Part shown: piece after piece, positions 50,501-62,500 of the stretch
How the letters are laid out: each line of letters starts with the position of its first letter
Numbering within the stretch: position 1 is the first letter of the stretch
NCBI GenBank assembly: GCA_914767715.1
Contig: OU612066.1
Coordinates: 11,847,001-11,911,000 of the forward strand
DNA: 64,000 nucleotides
From: Membranipora membranacea
Taxonomy: Eukaryota > Bryozoa > Gymnolaemata > Cheilostomatida > Membraniporidae
Direction: 5' to 3'
Made by a program: the position numbers and the translations under genes
Notes under the pieces: model-generated
Database searches by the model: none
Told to the model about the DNA's origin: nothing
Seen by the model: only the letters and a program-made list of their open reading frames with translations

Positions 50501-53500
50501 ATGCTGTGCTAGTAGCCATGTTATCAAATTTGTACAAAGTGCTCAAAAGTAAGGAGGGAAGTTTCTTTCTACCAAAAACAAAGTCTCAGGTATATTGCTC
50601 ACAAAGTTTAATTTAACGTTACTGACTGACCTAAGCTCCTCATTTAAGAGAGTGCTGCTCCGAATTTGACCAGCATATCTGCTCATGAGGCTATTGATCA
50701 TTTTGCAGACAAGTCAACAGTATTTTTACTTATTCTATGTTGCTGACCTTGATAGTTTTATCTAGAGAGGATGAGATGAGTTTGTTGGTCCTGTCTGGTG
50801 CTGTGACAGACATCAAGCCGCACACTCGAGCAAAATGAGCATCCAGTGTCTTCACTAGGTTTCCGTTCTTCACATCAAACACAAAGATATACTTCCTGAC
50901 TCCCGCACACAAGAACTCATTCCTCCGAGAGAAGAGACACAAACTCGCTAGAGAGTTACTACTTGGAATATTCCGTATACCTGCAACAGGTTGATCTTCC
51001 ATAAAATTAAACATGTCATCAAATAAAACTGTAGGAATTCTAGTAACTATAGGTTTAAGACAGTAAGCTGGTGGTTGCCCAATAGTTCTATTTGTTAGGA
51101 ATTTAAGCAGACTAAATTTTTAAAACAAATAATAAGCAGGTTGACAGACAATTAGTTAGCAACTTGTTTGGCATAGGAGATGAGGGACATGGTTTGACAT
51201 ATCATATTTTACGGTTCAGGTCTATTGCTACACAACAAACTTTGAGCCAGGAGCAGGGTTCCCTACAGGTGAATGGGCTGGGCTTTTGGTATGGAGCTCG
51301 TTTCTGCAGTACTCTTGGTACAACACTGGCATGTTATACCTTCTGTGTATTTCATTTCTAGCATAGTAGGAATGTAAGGTGATCAACAAATAATAGAACA
51401 TATATCTAAGCGATTTAACTCATAATGAAAGTGGTTTAACAAATTAATAACGATCGTAGCAAAGAATATTGGTTAACATTTTTCTCCACTTTGTGTCTGC
51501 TATGACTTGGATGATTCTGTCCTAGCACTAAATTTTATTCTGGGCAAGTATTATAGTTTTGCAATCAAAATTGTTGGCTAGTCGTTCCTTGGTCAGAGGA
51601 GGATAACTTCTAGAGGTGACGTCCCTTTCCTGTTAGAAATGAAAACTGGTGATATGATTGAAATGGCAGTGAAGATTTGGTTTGAATTACCTTGCGAGAG
51701 TAAAGAGGGGGTCAACACAGTCAGAGCCAACACAGGTAAATCACATCCAGGGCAAAAAGAAAATATACACTTTTAAAAATCTTTAAGTCACCTGGTGGGA
51801 GAGACATGCTGATTTCTTTTCCTTCTTTAGAGAGTTTAGCCAGAAGATCCCAAACTTTAAACCCGCCAGCAACAGTAGCAGCTAAGTGAGTCTCATCATC
51901 CGAGAGGGCCAGGGAGTAAACTTCATCTGTGTTATTGAAAGATCTCTGGTACTCCCAGCGGAATCTGCGGGTCCTCATGTAGATGGCAATGTCGTAATCA
52001 CTGATCTCGATACATGCATACACCATCTTACTATCCTTGGTAACAGCCAGAGCACTGTGGAACTGGAAGTGGTCGTCTATGTTGGCGTTGAAGACAACAA
52101 ATGTCATATCCCGATCATTGGGATCACAGCTTTTGAGTATGAACTGATGTTCTTTGCTCTCCTTCAGCCTGATTTCCTGCAGCGGCGTTTGCTTGTAGAC
52201 TGGGGTGCGTTGCTTCAGTGTCCCGTCTATGAGGTAGATATACCAAGCTTTTGAGTTGTAGACTACAAACTCGTGAGACAGACTTGATACTCCTACAATC
52301 GAATATTGATGGCTGTCAAAATATGCAACAGTGCCAAGGCCAGCAAAAAATATAGTGAAGAATTATGCATCAAACCTGTAAACCTAACAAAATAATCTGC
52401 CTGCTAGTGTTTTAATTGTCAAATGGATGAAAACGCTTTCGACGGTATTCAAACATGCAATATGGAGGTAGAGTCTATGACCACGATTTAGCCTTCTGTG
52501 AAACATCTAAGTGCCTGTGTGTGATTGTGTTTGCAAAAACTGAATCGGTGATGTCTTTGTAGCGGAGTTATTTTTGCATTTGATTATTTTTTAATTTGAT
52601 ATTTGGTATTCGAAATGTTTTTTGTAGCTTTTATCTCTTTTTCTTTGAGCTTTGTAAGAAGTAATATGTCTAGTTTCAGTCATATCATAACCCCTTAACT
52701 GGTTAAGGCGTATACTGAGACTTGATTGTGCAGCTGTGCTTGACTAAATCCTCAGTAATCATAGGATACATAAAAGTGAGAGGAAGTACTGATAGGCAGC
52801 ATCTTGATGATTAGACGCAGGCATACGCATGTGACTTGCCCCTGCAACATGCACCCCAGCCCCCCAAATAAGTGACATGTCAATACCTGCCCTTACTTAC
52901 TAAAAAATTTATTTTCAGTATGTGTAGATGACTTACTTACTGCAATGAAATATAAATCATGATTGTGAATTCAAACTAATCGACATCTCAATCTTCATCG
53001 TTGAATCTCAATGAAGATGAAGAAGTGTTATCTTACAGAGATTTTCAGCAAAAGGAACGCAACAATAACCTATAAAAACACTCACCGATGACCTCTCCCT
53101 CGTCGACAGGTTTCTCGATGAGCTGGAAGTCTCCAGTGTGTATGTTACAGATGATCACTTGATTGAATGTTGTAGAGCAGACACAGTACTTATCATTAGG
53201 TGAGATACTGAGACCTGAGACTATACCCTCCACACCAGGACTAATAGTCCTGAACACCTCACCGGTAGACAGGTCAAATATGATAATCTTACTGGAGGCT
53301 GACACAACATATCGTATATCACTCGTTATCATCATACCTGGAAAAAAAGGTGAGAACCTTATACTAGTGATATGTATGTGAGTATTGTGTCACCAAAGCG
53401 TTCCGAGGAATAATAGGCAAGTTTGGGTTTCCTCGTATAAAAAAAGTACTCCAAATCCTGGCATTGCTTTACTGTTTGTGTTGTTTCAAAGGTTGTCTTG

Positions 53501-56500
53501 CAAATTTCTACTTGCACATTGAGGAGAAAAAAATTCCGACTTCAAAGAGTTCTAAAATTACGTAAGTTTTAATTTCAAACAGTTAAAATGAATTTTCAAA
53601 AAAGAAAATAGATAAGATAATGACTTCTTGCTAATATATAATGGGTAATTTTCCTCTCACCATAGGGAGCGAAGGGATGACCCTCCAGACTGTACTGTAG
53701 AGGACCTCCTGGAGTATGATAGCAGTGATGTGTGGGGACCAGGGAGCAGAAGTTAATACCCTGCTCATCACACTGCTGTATTAGACTGCGGATCTTAGGA
53801 TGTGTGGAGTAAAGGGGTAGGAGACGCCCGACTATCTGAGGTCCTAACATGTCAGGATAGTGGGTCAGTATAGACGCTGACAACCTGGGATAAAATATAA
53901 AATTGATTGACAGTTGGAAGGACTGTAGGTCACTTTTCTAAGCATTACGCTATGAATGTATGTATTATGTATGGTATAGTAAGTCTTATTACGTTATCAA
54001 CCAACATAACAGAAGTGCCACATGACAGCTTACAAGCCCATAAAGCAAATTTGATTTTCAGTAGGGCTCAACAGCTTCGAAGTCATCATTGTAAAATGAA
54101 CATGCCGATGAACAAAATCGCCGTAATAATTATCAAGGCCTACCTGATTGTGTCAGCGAGTATCTTTGTATCCTTGTCAAACAGTTTTGAGAGTAGATCT
54201 TCAAAGTCAGCTAGAGTTAACTGGAGAGGCATACTTGCTATTTTAGCCCTAAGGAATCCATAGTTGAACAAACACTCGTTGAACAGATCTTCATATCGAC
54301 TAGAGCGGCTCAGATGGTAGGGTAACTCTGATAATTTCCTCAGATTATACCTGTGAATAAAAGTTACATTTTCAATGACCTGTATATTTTTATAGTTTTG
54401 ATATATAAAATACATTCAATCCCAAACAAACCATATTCTGTTACATAATTAGGGAGAATAAAGAAAATAACATTTCCAATGAGCTAACATGAGCGCTTTT
54501 TATTGCCTTAAGTGTTTAAGCGGATGATAGGTTAATCCGATGCTCCCAAATTATACAATGCTTCATGGCTAAAAGATCAGACGAATATTTGGTCGAATTT
54601 CTTTTGGACAATTATGACTGTTGATTGAAAATAATATGTGATACACCGGTGAAGATTAGTCCTCTGTGATATGCAATTGTAGATTGAGTGAGGTATGGTA
54701 TTCAAATTTCCCAAGCGTATGTGAGACTTATGATCCAAACAGCACATTTTTCCTTACCTTGATACATTGCCATTAGCATCATAGAACACATTGGGCTGCT
54801 CCGGTACCTTCCTGTCCGATTCTCCTGTTTTATCCTCACCAAATCTGGATCTCTGTAGCTCTGAGTACTCGAATGGTTTCTTCACTCCGCCTCCCCATAT
54901 ACCTGTATCCAGATTTGTTATAGATAATAATATAGTTAACCTAGGTATGTTGTGCAGTATAAAATAAAGCATTATACATAAAAAAGAGTTATGTACCCTT
55001 GAGAGAACAGAGGACAACTATAACAACACTTTTTCATGCCAAAACGATATGATGTTATGACATGACGAATTTCTATTCCAGTCAGCAAAATCACAGATAT
55101 ATATGCTTTCATTCATTAGCCTTTCATTTATATTTCAGAATCGAACATACCCATAAAATACTCAGCGATGTTAGAGTGAATCTCGTTGAGAAAGTTGAGA
55201 TTTCTGAAGTACCTCTCCTTACAGACATCTATAAACTGTCGATGATACCAGTTTATCACATTCACACCATCAGCCTCTCTCTCCGTCAGGTAACCTGATG
55301 CACAGCAAATAAAAATGTATTCTTCATTGGATGTAAAAACTGCAAGTCCTTTAATGCAGTGGACCAATAAAGCAGAGGTGTCTCTATGATTAGTAAATTA
55401 AACAAAGTCAACAAACAAAAAAAGGATGCCAGAGACACTTAAGATTATGCGTGGTGAAAGTGGTGATAATTCTACTGTTGCATGTCTATGCACATATCAT
55501 ATTTCACATCGATGTCGCAGCTCTACTTTAAGTAAGGAGTGGCTATGACTGCTTATGTTGGGGAATATGCAGAGGGTTTTCTGTTTATGAAGGTGAAACC
55601 GGCAAGAATGTAGAAGTCAGTAAAATACAACCAAGAAGAGACCCAACTCAACGCCACCGTTAACAGATAATTAAACACAATGTAGGGCTGAGCAGTAGAT
55701 ATTTGCACATGTGTGCCATATAGGGTAAGTGGGATTCACCAAGGAGTCTAACTCTTTTGATTCACTGTGACGAAGTTTTGGTACAACTGCCCAGCCCATA
55801 TGTATGAGAGCTAATTATGACTAGCAGATATTTTGCACAGGTTGGTTACAGTCAGCAAAGGCTTTCACCAGACATGAGCTCTGGGGTTCGCAGCTCACAA
55901 GACAAATCTGGTTGAAGATTCCATAAGCATTATCACTATTATTATCATACTTGGGTGTGATTAAGGTGATGGTGAATAACATCACATTGGTTGACATGTA
56001 GGCATCAATGTCCGCAACCAGCAAGTTGCAACCTGCGATTCGCAATCAGCAACTGGCACCTGTCAACCTGCAACCGGCAATATGAAACCCCATCCAATAA
56101 CTTCTATAATTCTGAATTAAGGTAACCCATGCTGATTTATTTGCAAATTATTTAGAAAAATTTTCTGGAGATTTTGATACGAGGATTCGGGTTGCGGCAG
56201 GTGCATTCATTGATGCCTACAATCAACGGAATGGCAGCTTATGTCATATAAGATTGGCAAAGGTGGTGAGCAGTTTTACCTACACTGTATATACATAGAA
56301 GGTCCAATGTCACCATGGGTGGCGGCTAAAGTAAAGCATTATCATAACAAAGTCATTTAAGGTTGAGGGAACACTCACTGTCAATACTGGATCAAACATC
56401 ACTGATTTAAAATGAATGCTTTAAACATTTTTCAATCAGGGGAAAATATATGCATTTGGAACAAACTAAAAATGGTATGGAGGTAACTAGGGATTTGAGG

Positions 56501-59500
56501 TTTGATAACTTCTTTTGGTTATTAGCTTTGAAGAGCTGTCTGCAATAGCGTGACTTAAATTGAAGATGCATAAACTCAAAGAAATATATTTTGAACTTGA
56601 ACACATTGACAAATGAAATAAGAGGATGGTCATCCAATGGTCAGCTATTAACGGTTTCACACTGAGTATGCTAGGTATGTTTCAAAACGGATCAAACCAA
56701 ATATAAAATGTTGTAGGTTCAGGATGGAGGCTGTATATGTAATGTATTTAAGAGAGAATATAACTTTATGAAATTCCTAGGGAGATCAAACCATTAATAC
56801 TATGTTACAGTTCGACCTGATTTTCCTGGAAATTCCAATCTTATATTGCATTCTGGGGGATGTTGTAAAGACCGTCTGCGGAAAATCAACTACCAACTCA
56901 AACACAAAGGTTTGGTTTGCATTAATAGCACTCCTAGCAGTAGTATATTAGATCGTCGATTCAGTGGATATGTTACCTGGGAGATCATTTCTGATTCTTG
57001 TCCAGAGCAGAGGAGGTATTCTGCGTACTGGTGGTATGTGATACTGGAAGACATCATTTAGTACCTTCTCATCCAGAGAGAGAAGGTCCTCTAGCTCTGC
57101 CTCAGATAATCCAGATTTTGACGCTGTGATGTATCCTGAAGAGAAAATGAGCCTTATATTTGATGTTAGACCCCATATGAAATAACAGGCAAAAATATCA
57201 CCTGTGATCATCTGTTAGATTACACCAAATGATTGAATCTAGTTGTCCCTCCCTCCAAGTAATAACTTATGCTAAGCCCTCAGAAATCCCTCCGCCCTGT
57301 ATCAAAAAATCAATGATACAATGGGTGTGTCTTGAATAAAGCTGAGTGACAAGAAGGTTGATAACAGCTCAGCAGATTTGTATTGACAGGAGAGACTTCC
57401 TTACAAGGAAGGTGACCTGCAAAACTTGAGAGTTTGAACTTTTAACCAAAGAACTTGCACTGGTTCATTGCTCTAACATGGAGAATAAACAAGAAATTTA
57501 ATACAATAATTAAATTTTCCGGCAAATTTCAAGAAGTTTAACTCTCGCCCAATGAACTTAACGTGGTTCAATGGCCTAAGCGAAATAAAAAATTGAGAAC
57601 AATACCCAGAGCGCGGGAGACGAGAGTTTTGCCGTGGGAATTCTCTATCCTCTCGAATAGTTTATTGATGATCTCGTGTATAGAGTGAGAGAGAGTTGTG
57701 TCCTGTTTTTTACTGTATGATCTCCACCTGCAGATCTCATCAAATACCTGAAACATAAAGATGAATTTGGGATTGAGTTTCTCAGCTAACTGACCAGTAC
57801 AATAGACTGATCCCTTTAAGGACAACTCAGAGAAAATGCTAACGGAATTTATATGGCTTTAGTGTATTTAATAGAGATTCATCATGACCACCCCAATATC
57901 TGGATTGGTGAGAGGGGAGGGGAACATTCGAAACTCTAACGTTAAATGTGCTCTATCTATCAGAGAAACGCATGCTTCTAATTTCATCGTGTATTCACTG
58001 CACTACTACACTACACCACCTGATTTTCAGTCTCTCAAGCACCGAAATTGCAACATTCTAGTATGTGAAATTATTCCACTGACCAGTTTGACATAGAGAG
58101 GCAGGTTACACTTTGTTATTGCATCATTGACAGTCTTCCGTTGTGATGCTGTCACATCTCTATGCTTACGATCTAGCCACGCCTTTATTATATCGCCACC
58201 CAGTTCAGCACCTTCAAATACATACAACATAACGCTGCCAGTCATTATACACCATGTGTATATAGCATGGTGTATCCTGGCCAATGTGTTCGCTCTGTAA
58301 TGATTGACTTCGAATTCACAGCCATGCCCTATGTCTCGCCTTCTCCACATTTATTTGTTTTATCCTTTGAACATAGTCCCAAATGTATCTGTGGGACAGA
58401 AGATTTTTCTTATTTCGAATTTTAGGCCTAGGCTTCAACTTCAATAAATCTGATTTCAAGAAGAGCTGACACACTTTTTTCGATAAACTCAATCATTTTT
58501 TAAGAGAGTACATCTACCAACTATGAAGTTGTGTACCTGTTAACTTAGTATTGTGTAAGACAGGGTACAGAAAAATCAGCAAGATATCATTATTTCACTT
58601 ACCCAGTGGAGTGATTGCTATTCTGTTGTCTTTGCTGGGTATTATTTTGAACAAAGTATCCAGTACACCATAGAGCTTGGGTAAGCTTGACACGACAAAC
58701 TTGACATATGGTGGCAGTTTAGTGGGTAACCACATGAGACTGTGCGCGCCATCTGCTGGTGAAATCTGATCCAGCGAATCAAGGAATATCACCATCGGTG
58801 CTTCTTCTGTCGCGCAACACAACAACTTCTTCAGGTAACCCTAAGTGATAGAGATAAAACAAGTCGTTTATTAATTCATGACTAGAGAGTTTAGAATCAC
58901 ATGATGTTCTTGTTGAGATATCATAGATATAGCTTTCATTTTGAACCAGCGAGCAAAGAGACTTTTTTTATCAGCAAAGGGCTTTAATTTCTTCAACTGC
59001 TATTTGCAGAAAAACCAAGGCTTCAAAAAGTGCTGCCATCTTTCTGATCCCTTACGATTGTGGATAATTATTTTGTGTCATTGTGAAATTTAGTATTTAT
59101 GGTACAAAGAAAAACAGGCAGCGCACAAGAACTGATAGCACCACCTCATTCACAAGACATGTGTGAGAGTAAAATGAGCTACCACCTACTGTGGCCCAGA
59201 AAGCCTGATAAAACTAAACTTATCTGCTGTGAATTTAATTTAAAAAGGCCTGAATTGAATCAAACATTTCAGTGAATTTAATCAAACTTCTCTGCATCAA
59301 ACTTTTCTGTTCTGCATCAAACTTTTCTGTTCTGCATCAAACTTTTCTACTCTGCATCAAACTTTTTTACTCTGAATCAAACTTTTCCGCTCCATTGATA
59401 TCAACCACCCTATATTATATATTGCTGTATGTAGGTCCTCAGTCCACCAATAGTTCATAGTCAATAGGCTTTCATTTCAATCCATCATCGATGATTTGCA

Positions 59501-62500
59501 ACAGAACTGCATGGCAGTCTTTATCAAGGCCACAGTCACACAGCATGGACAATACGTTTCTCCCAAACATTTCGAACAGCTACCCTATAGGAGTTTAGTT
59601 TTCGCGGCATTTAGGATTCGCTTTTCGGTTGTTGCCTAGGTTGCAAAATTTAGTGTAACTTAAATTAAACTCACTCGCCATAGTTTCATAAACAATGTAG
59701 AATTATACAGGAATACGCCTTCCTTAAGAATGCAAGCTAGCGTGGTGTAGGGGTCTAAGTGTCTGCCTACCAACCAGATGGAGATTTATACCCTGGGTTC
59801 GTATCCCAGCTAGGACATTGTTTTTTAATTTTCACTTGTAAGCCTACTAGCGAAATTTAGTACTAGTGAAATTTAGTACCAGGTCCAGATAGCGAAATTA
59901 AACTCTTGCTAAATTAAACTCCTATAGGGTATATCAGAAATCTCTATTTAAACTGGTTGATACAGGGAGACCCTGTTTGTTTTTTCCCCAGACTGTTTGC
60001 TTTTCTAGACAGATTATTATTTCTTCATGTATGTTGGATTCTAAACCCGGCCAGCACATAAATGTGAAAAGTGAATCATCATAGAAATTGTTGATTGCCT
60101 CAACAGACAGAAAGTCTCATTCTCTTTGGACCCATCCTTTCACAAATTTCGTTAGCCTATACGCTGAAGCTAAGCTATTATCATGTATGAGTCTGAGTAT
60201 GTATGAGTCAGATTGCTAACAAAAATGTATAACATTCTGCTGATGCAAAGCAATAAAACCTCATAGAAAACAAAGAGCTGGCATCTGACCAGATTCAATT
60301 CTATTTCATGAAACCTGCTCTTACTAAAATAATTACCCTAGTAGAGGCTGGGTAGAGGCTGGCCCTTGCAAAAACCTCCGCACCACTTGGAATACTATTA
60401 TCACATCTGTATGAATTACCTAGGTAAAAACTCCAAGTAAATTTCCCTAATGTATTGGGATGTTTTCTTGAACTGCAGTTTTAGCCTGTCCATATTATCA
60501 AAGTAGTATTATCTCCTGTGTGGTTATGCAGCAACCCACTGGTGTGAATTGTCATGTTTGTATCAGTATCAATTAAAAGTTTGACAAATTGTTTGAAATT
60601 GTGGTATTAGGTCAGACTCGTGCTAACAGAATGAATTAGGTTTTCGGGTGAGGATTGTGGCCAGCAAAACCATAAGCCCATTTATTTGTAGTGACCTCAC
60701 TTAGATTGCTGCAGAGTTCATATCGTCAAGCTAGCAGAAAACAATGTCCATACATTAATTGCTTCATTTTTTTTAAATGTTATATTGGTTACTATAGAAA
60801 TTTCATGGAAATCGATTATTGGTAATGAGTGGAAGAATAAATTTTATGACTTTACCATTAGTAAGATAGCAATGAAAATTCCCTTTTTGTATAGTATAAG
60901 GAAGATCTGAGGCCAGTCAGTCTAGGGCTGGTGATAAGCTGTTGCCCTTAGTATAGTAAAGGTCGCTATTAAAGTTTGTTCCCAAAAACTAGGCTTGTTT
61001 GCTGACTAACAAGAATGATAAGAGTAGTGGTTAGGCCCACAAATGAAATTGAAGTTTCATTGTGACTGTATTCGACAAAAGGTCCCACTTGTAAGGATTT
61101 TCCATTTGCTGTAAAAGCTATTTGGGAATTCAACAAATATTTATAAATGTATTGATTTCTTATACCTGTGTATTATTGAAATTCCCTGCTTAAAAACTTG
61201 TAGTTTATAAAGCTGAGGATAACAGCCTGTATGGTACCAAATCTTAAATAATAGACCTGCATGTATGGTGTAAAATATTTGTACTGGGAACGCCCAAAAA
61301 TAGCTGGTTACCCATCTTTCATCTTCCTTCTAACAAAATGTGCACCAAAATATTCTGTGAGGCAAATTTGTAGATTGAGGACCTGCATACAGTAATACAT
61401 AGTATATAGGGTAGTTGATATCAGTGGAGCGGAAAAGTTTGATTCAGAGTAGAAAAGTTTGATGCAGCAGAACAAAAAGTTTGATGCAGAGTATAAAAGT
61501 TTGATGCAGAACAGAAAAGTTTGATGCAGAATAGAAAAGTTTAATTCAGAGTAGAAAAGTTTGATTAAGAGGAGAAAAGTTTGATGCAGAACTTGAAAGT
61601 TTGATGCAGAAAAGTTTGATTAAATTCACTGAATTGTTTGATTCAATTCAGGTCTTTTTTAAATTTAATTCACAGCAAATAAGTTTAATTTTATCCGGCT
61701 TTCTGGGCCACGGTAACCACCACTGTGAAGACCTAAATCAAACTCTAACTGGTGTTAACTGTAAATGCCTCTCCTACCACATACCTGTAGGAGTACGAGG
61801 TCGCTGGGTATATCCTCCAGTGGCTGATCATACAGATAACTGATCTGCACACACAGACTGTGTAAGAGAGGCTGGATAGTAGAACTGTCAGGAGATGTAC
61901 CCAGGAATCTTATCAGTAATACAGGTGAGGCTTTGTTAAACACTTCTTTGACCTGCAAAAATCAGAGATGAGATTGTGAGAGTAAGCTGTTCAAAATAGA
62001 GATTCATCAAAACCTTGGTAAAGACTGTTTTCATTTACTGGTTGATTTAAAACTGATGGTCATACCAAACACCACATCTTGAAGAATGGTGGCAAGTTAT
62101 AAGTTACATTAAGGGCTAGTATGTGATTGCTGCATCAGATTGCTCTCTGTCTGCATTTTTTTTTGTATTAGGTTTCTGCAATAACTAAATGATAATTGAT
62201 GACATTATTTCAAAAATGATAAAGAAACGCAGCGGTGTGGTCTGTTAGTCCATGCATGAGAGCCAAGACTAGAGTGACGACCACCCGATTGAAGAAAACT
62301 GAGACCACCCCGGTTGGCCAAGATAACCAGTGGAACCCAAACCACCGATGTCACCTACCCACCACCCTCCCACAAGGCCCCCGCTAGCCAATCCCTGCAT
62401 TGCGCAGGGAGATTTAGGGCCTTAGCAGACAGGATAGGTTACCCTAGACAAGTAAAATATTCATAGGAGGAAACACACACCATTTTGCGCAGGCTTGAAA

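Larger units (their letters stand above)
59187..61715. mobile_element. Foldback DNA transposon, 2.53 kb, with 6-bp target duplication
   Basis: The outer ends TACTGTGGCCCAGAAAGCC and (inverted) TACCGTGGCCCAGAAAGCC begin long inverted arms: about 59187-59450 on the left and 61365-61715 on the right. Each arm contains tandem copies of a roughly 20-bp unit (TCTGCATCAAACTTTTCTGT on the left, its complement on the right); the right arm has more copies. Direct repeats ACCACC flank it at 59181-59186 and 61716-61721. Long tandem-repeat arms around a short core are typical of foldback elements. No transposase frame was seen, so it is non-autonomous. It sits in an NWD intron, with its right duplication ending 63 bp before the exon at 61785. 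Confidence 0.85.

Noticed and set aside
59272-59460. 62-codon plus-strand frame
   Set aside because: It is made of the tandem repeats of the foldback arm.
59736-59818. Functional tRNA gene
   Set aside because: Box A and B and the T arm are good, but the acceptor stem does not pair and it lies inside a mobile element.
59272-61620. CRISPR-like array
   Set aside because: The repeats are contiguous, vary in sequence and lack unique spacers; they are inverted arms of a transposon in an animal intron.
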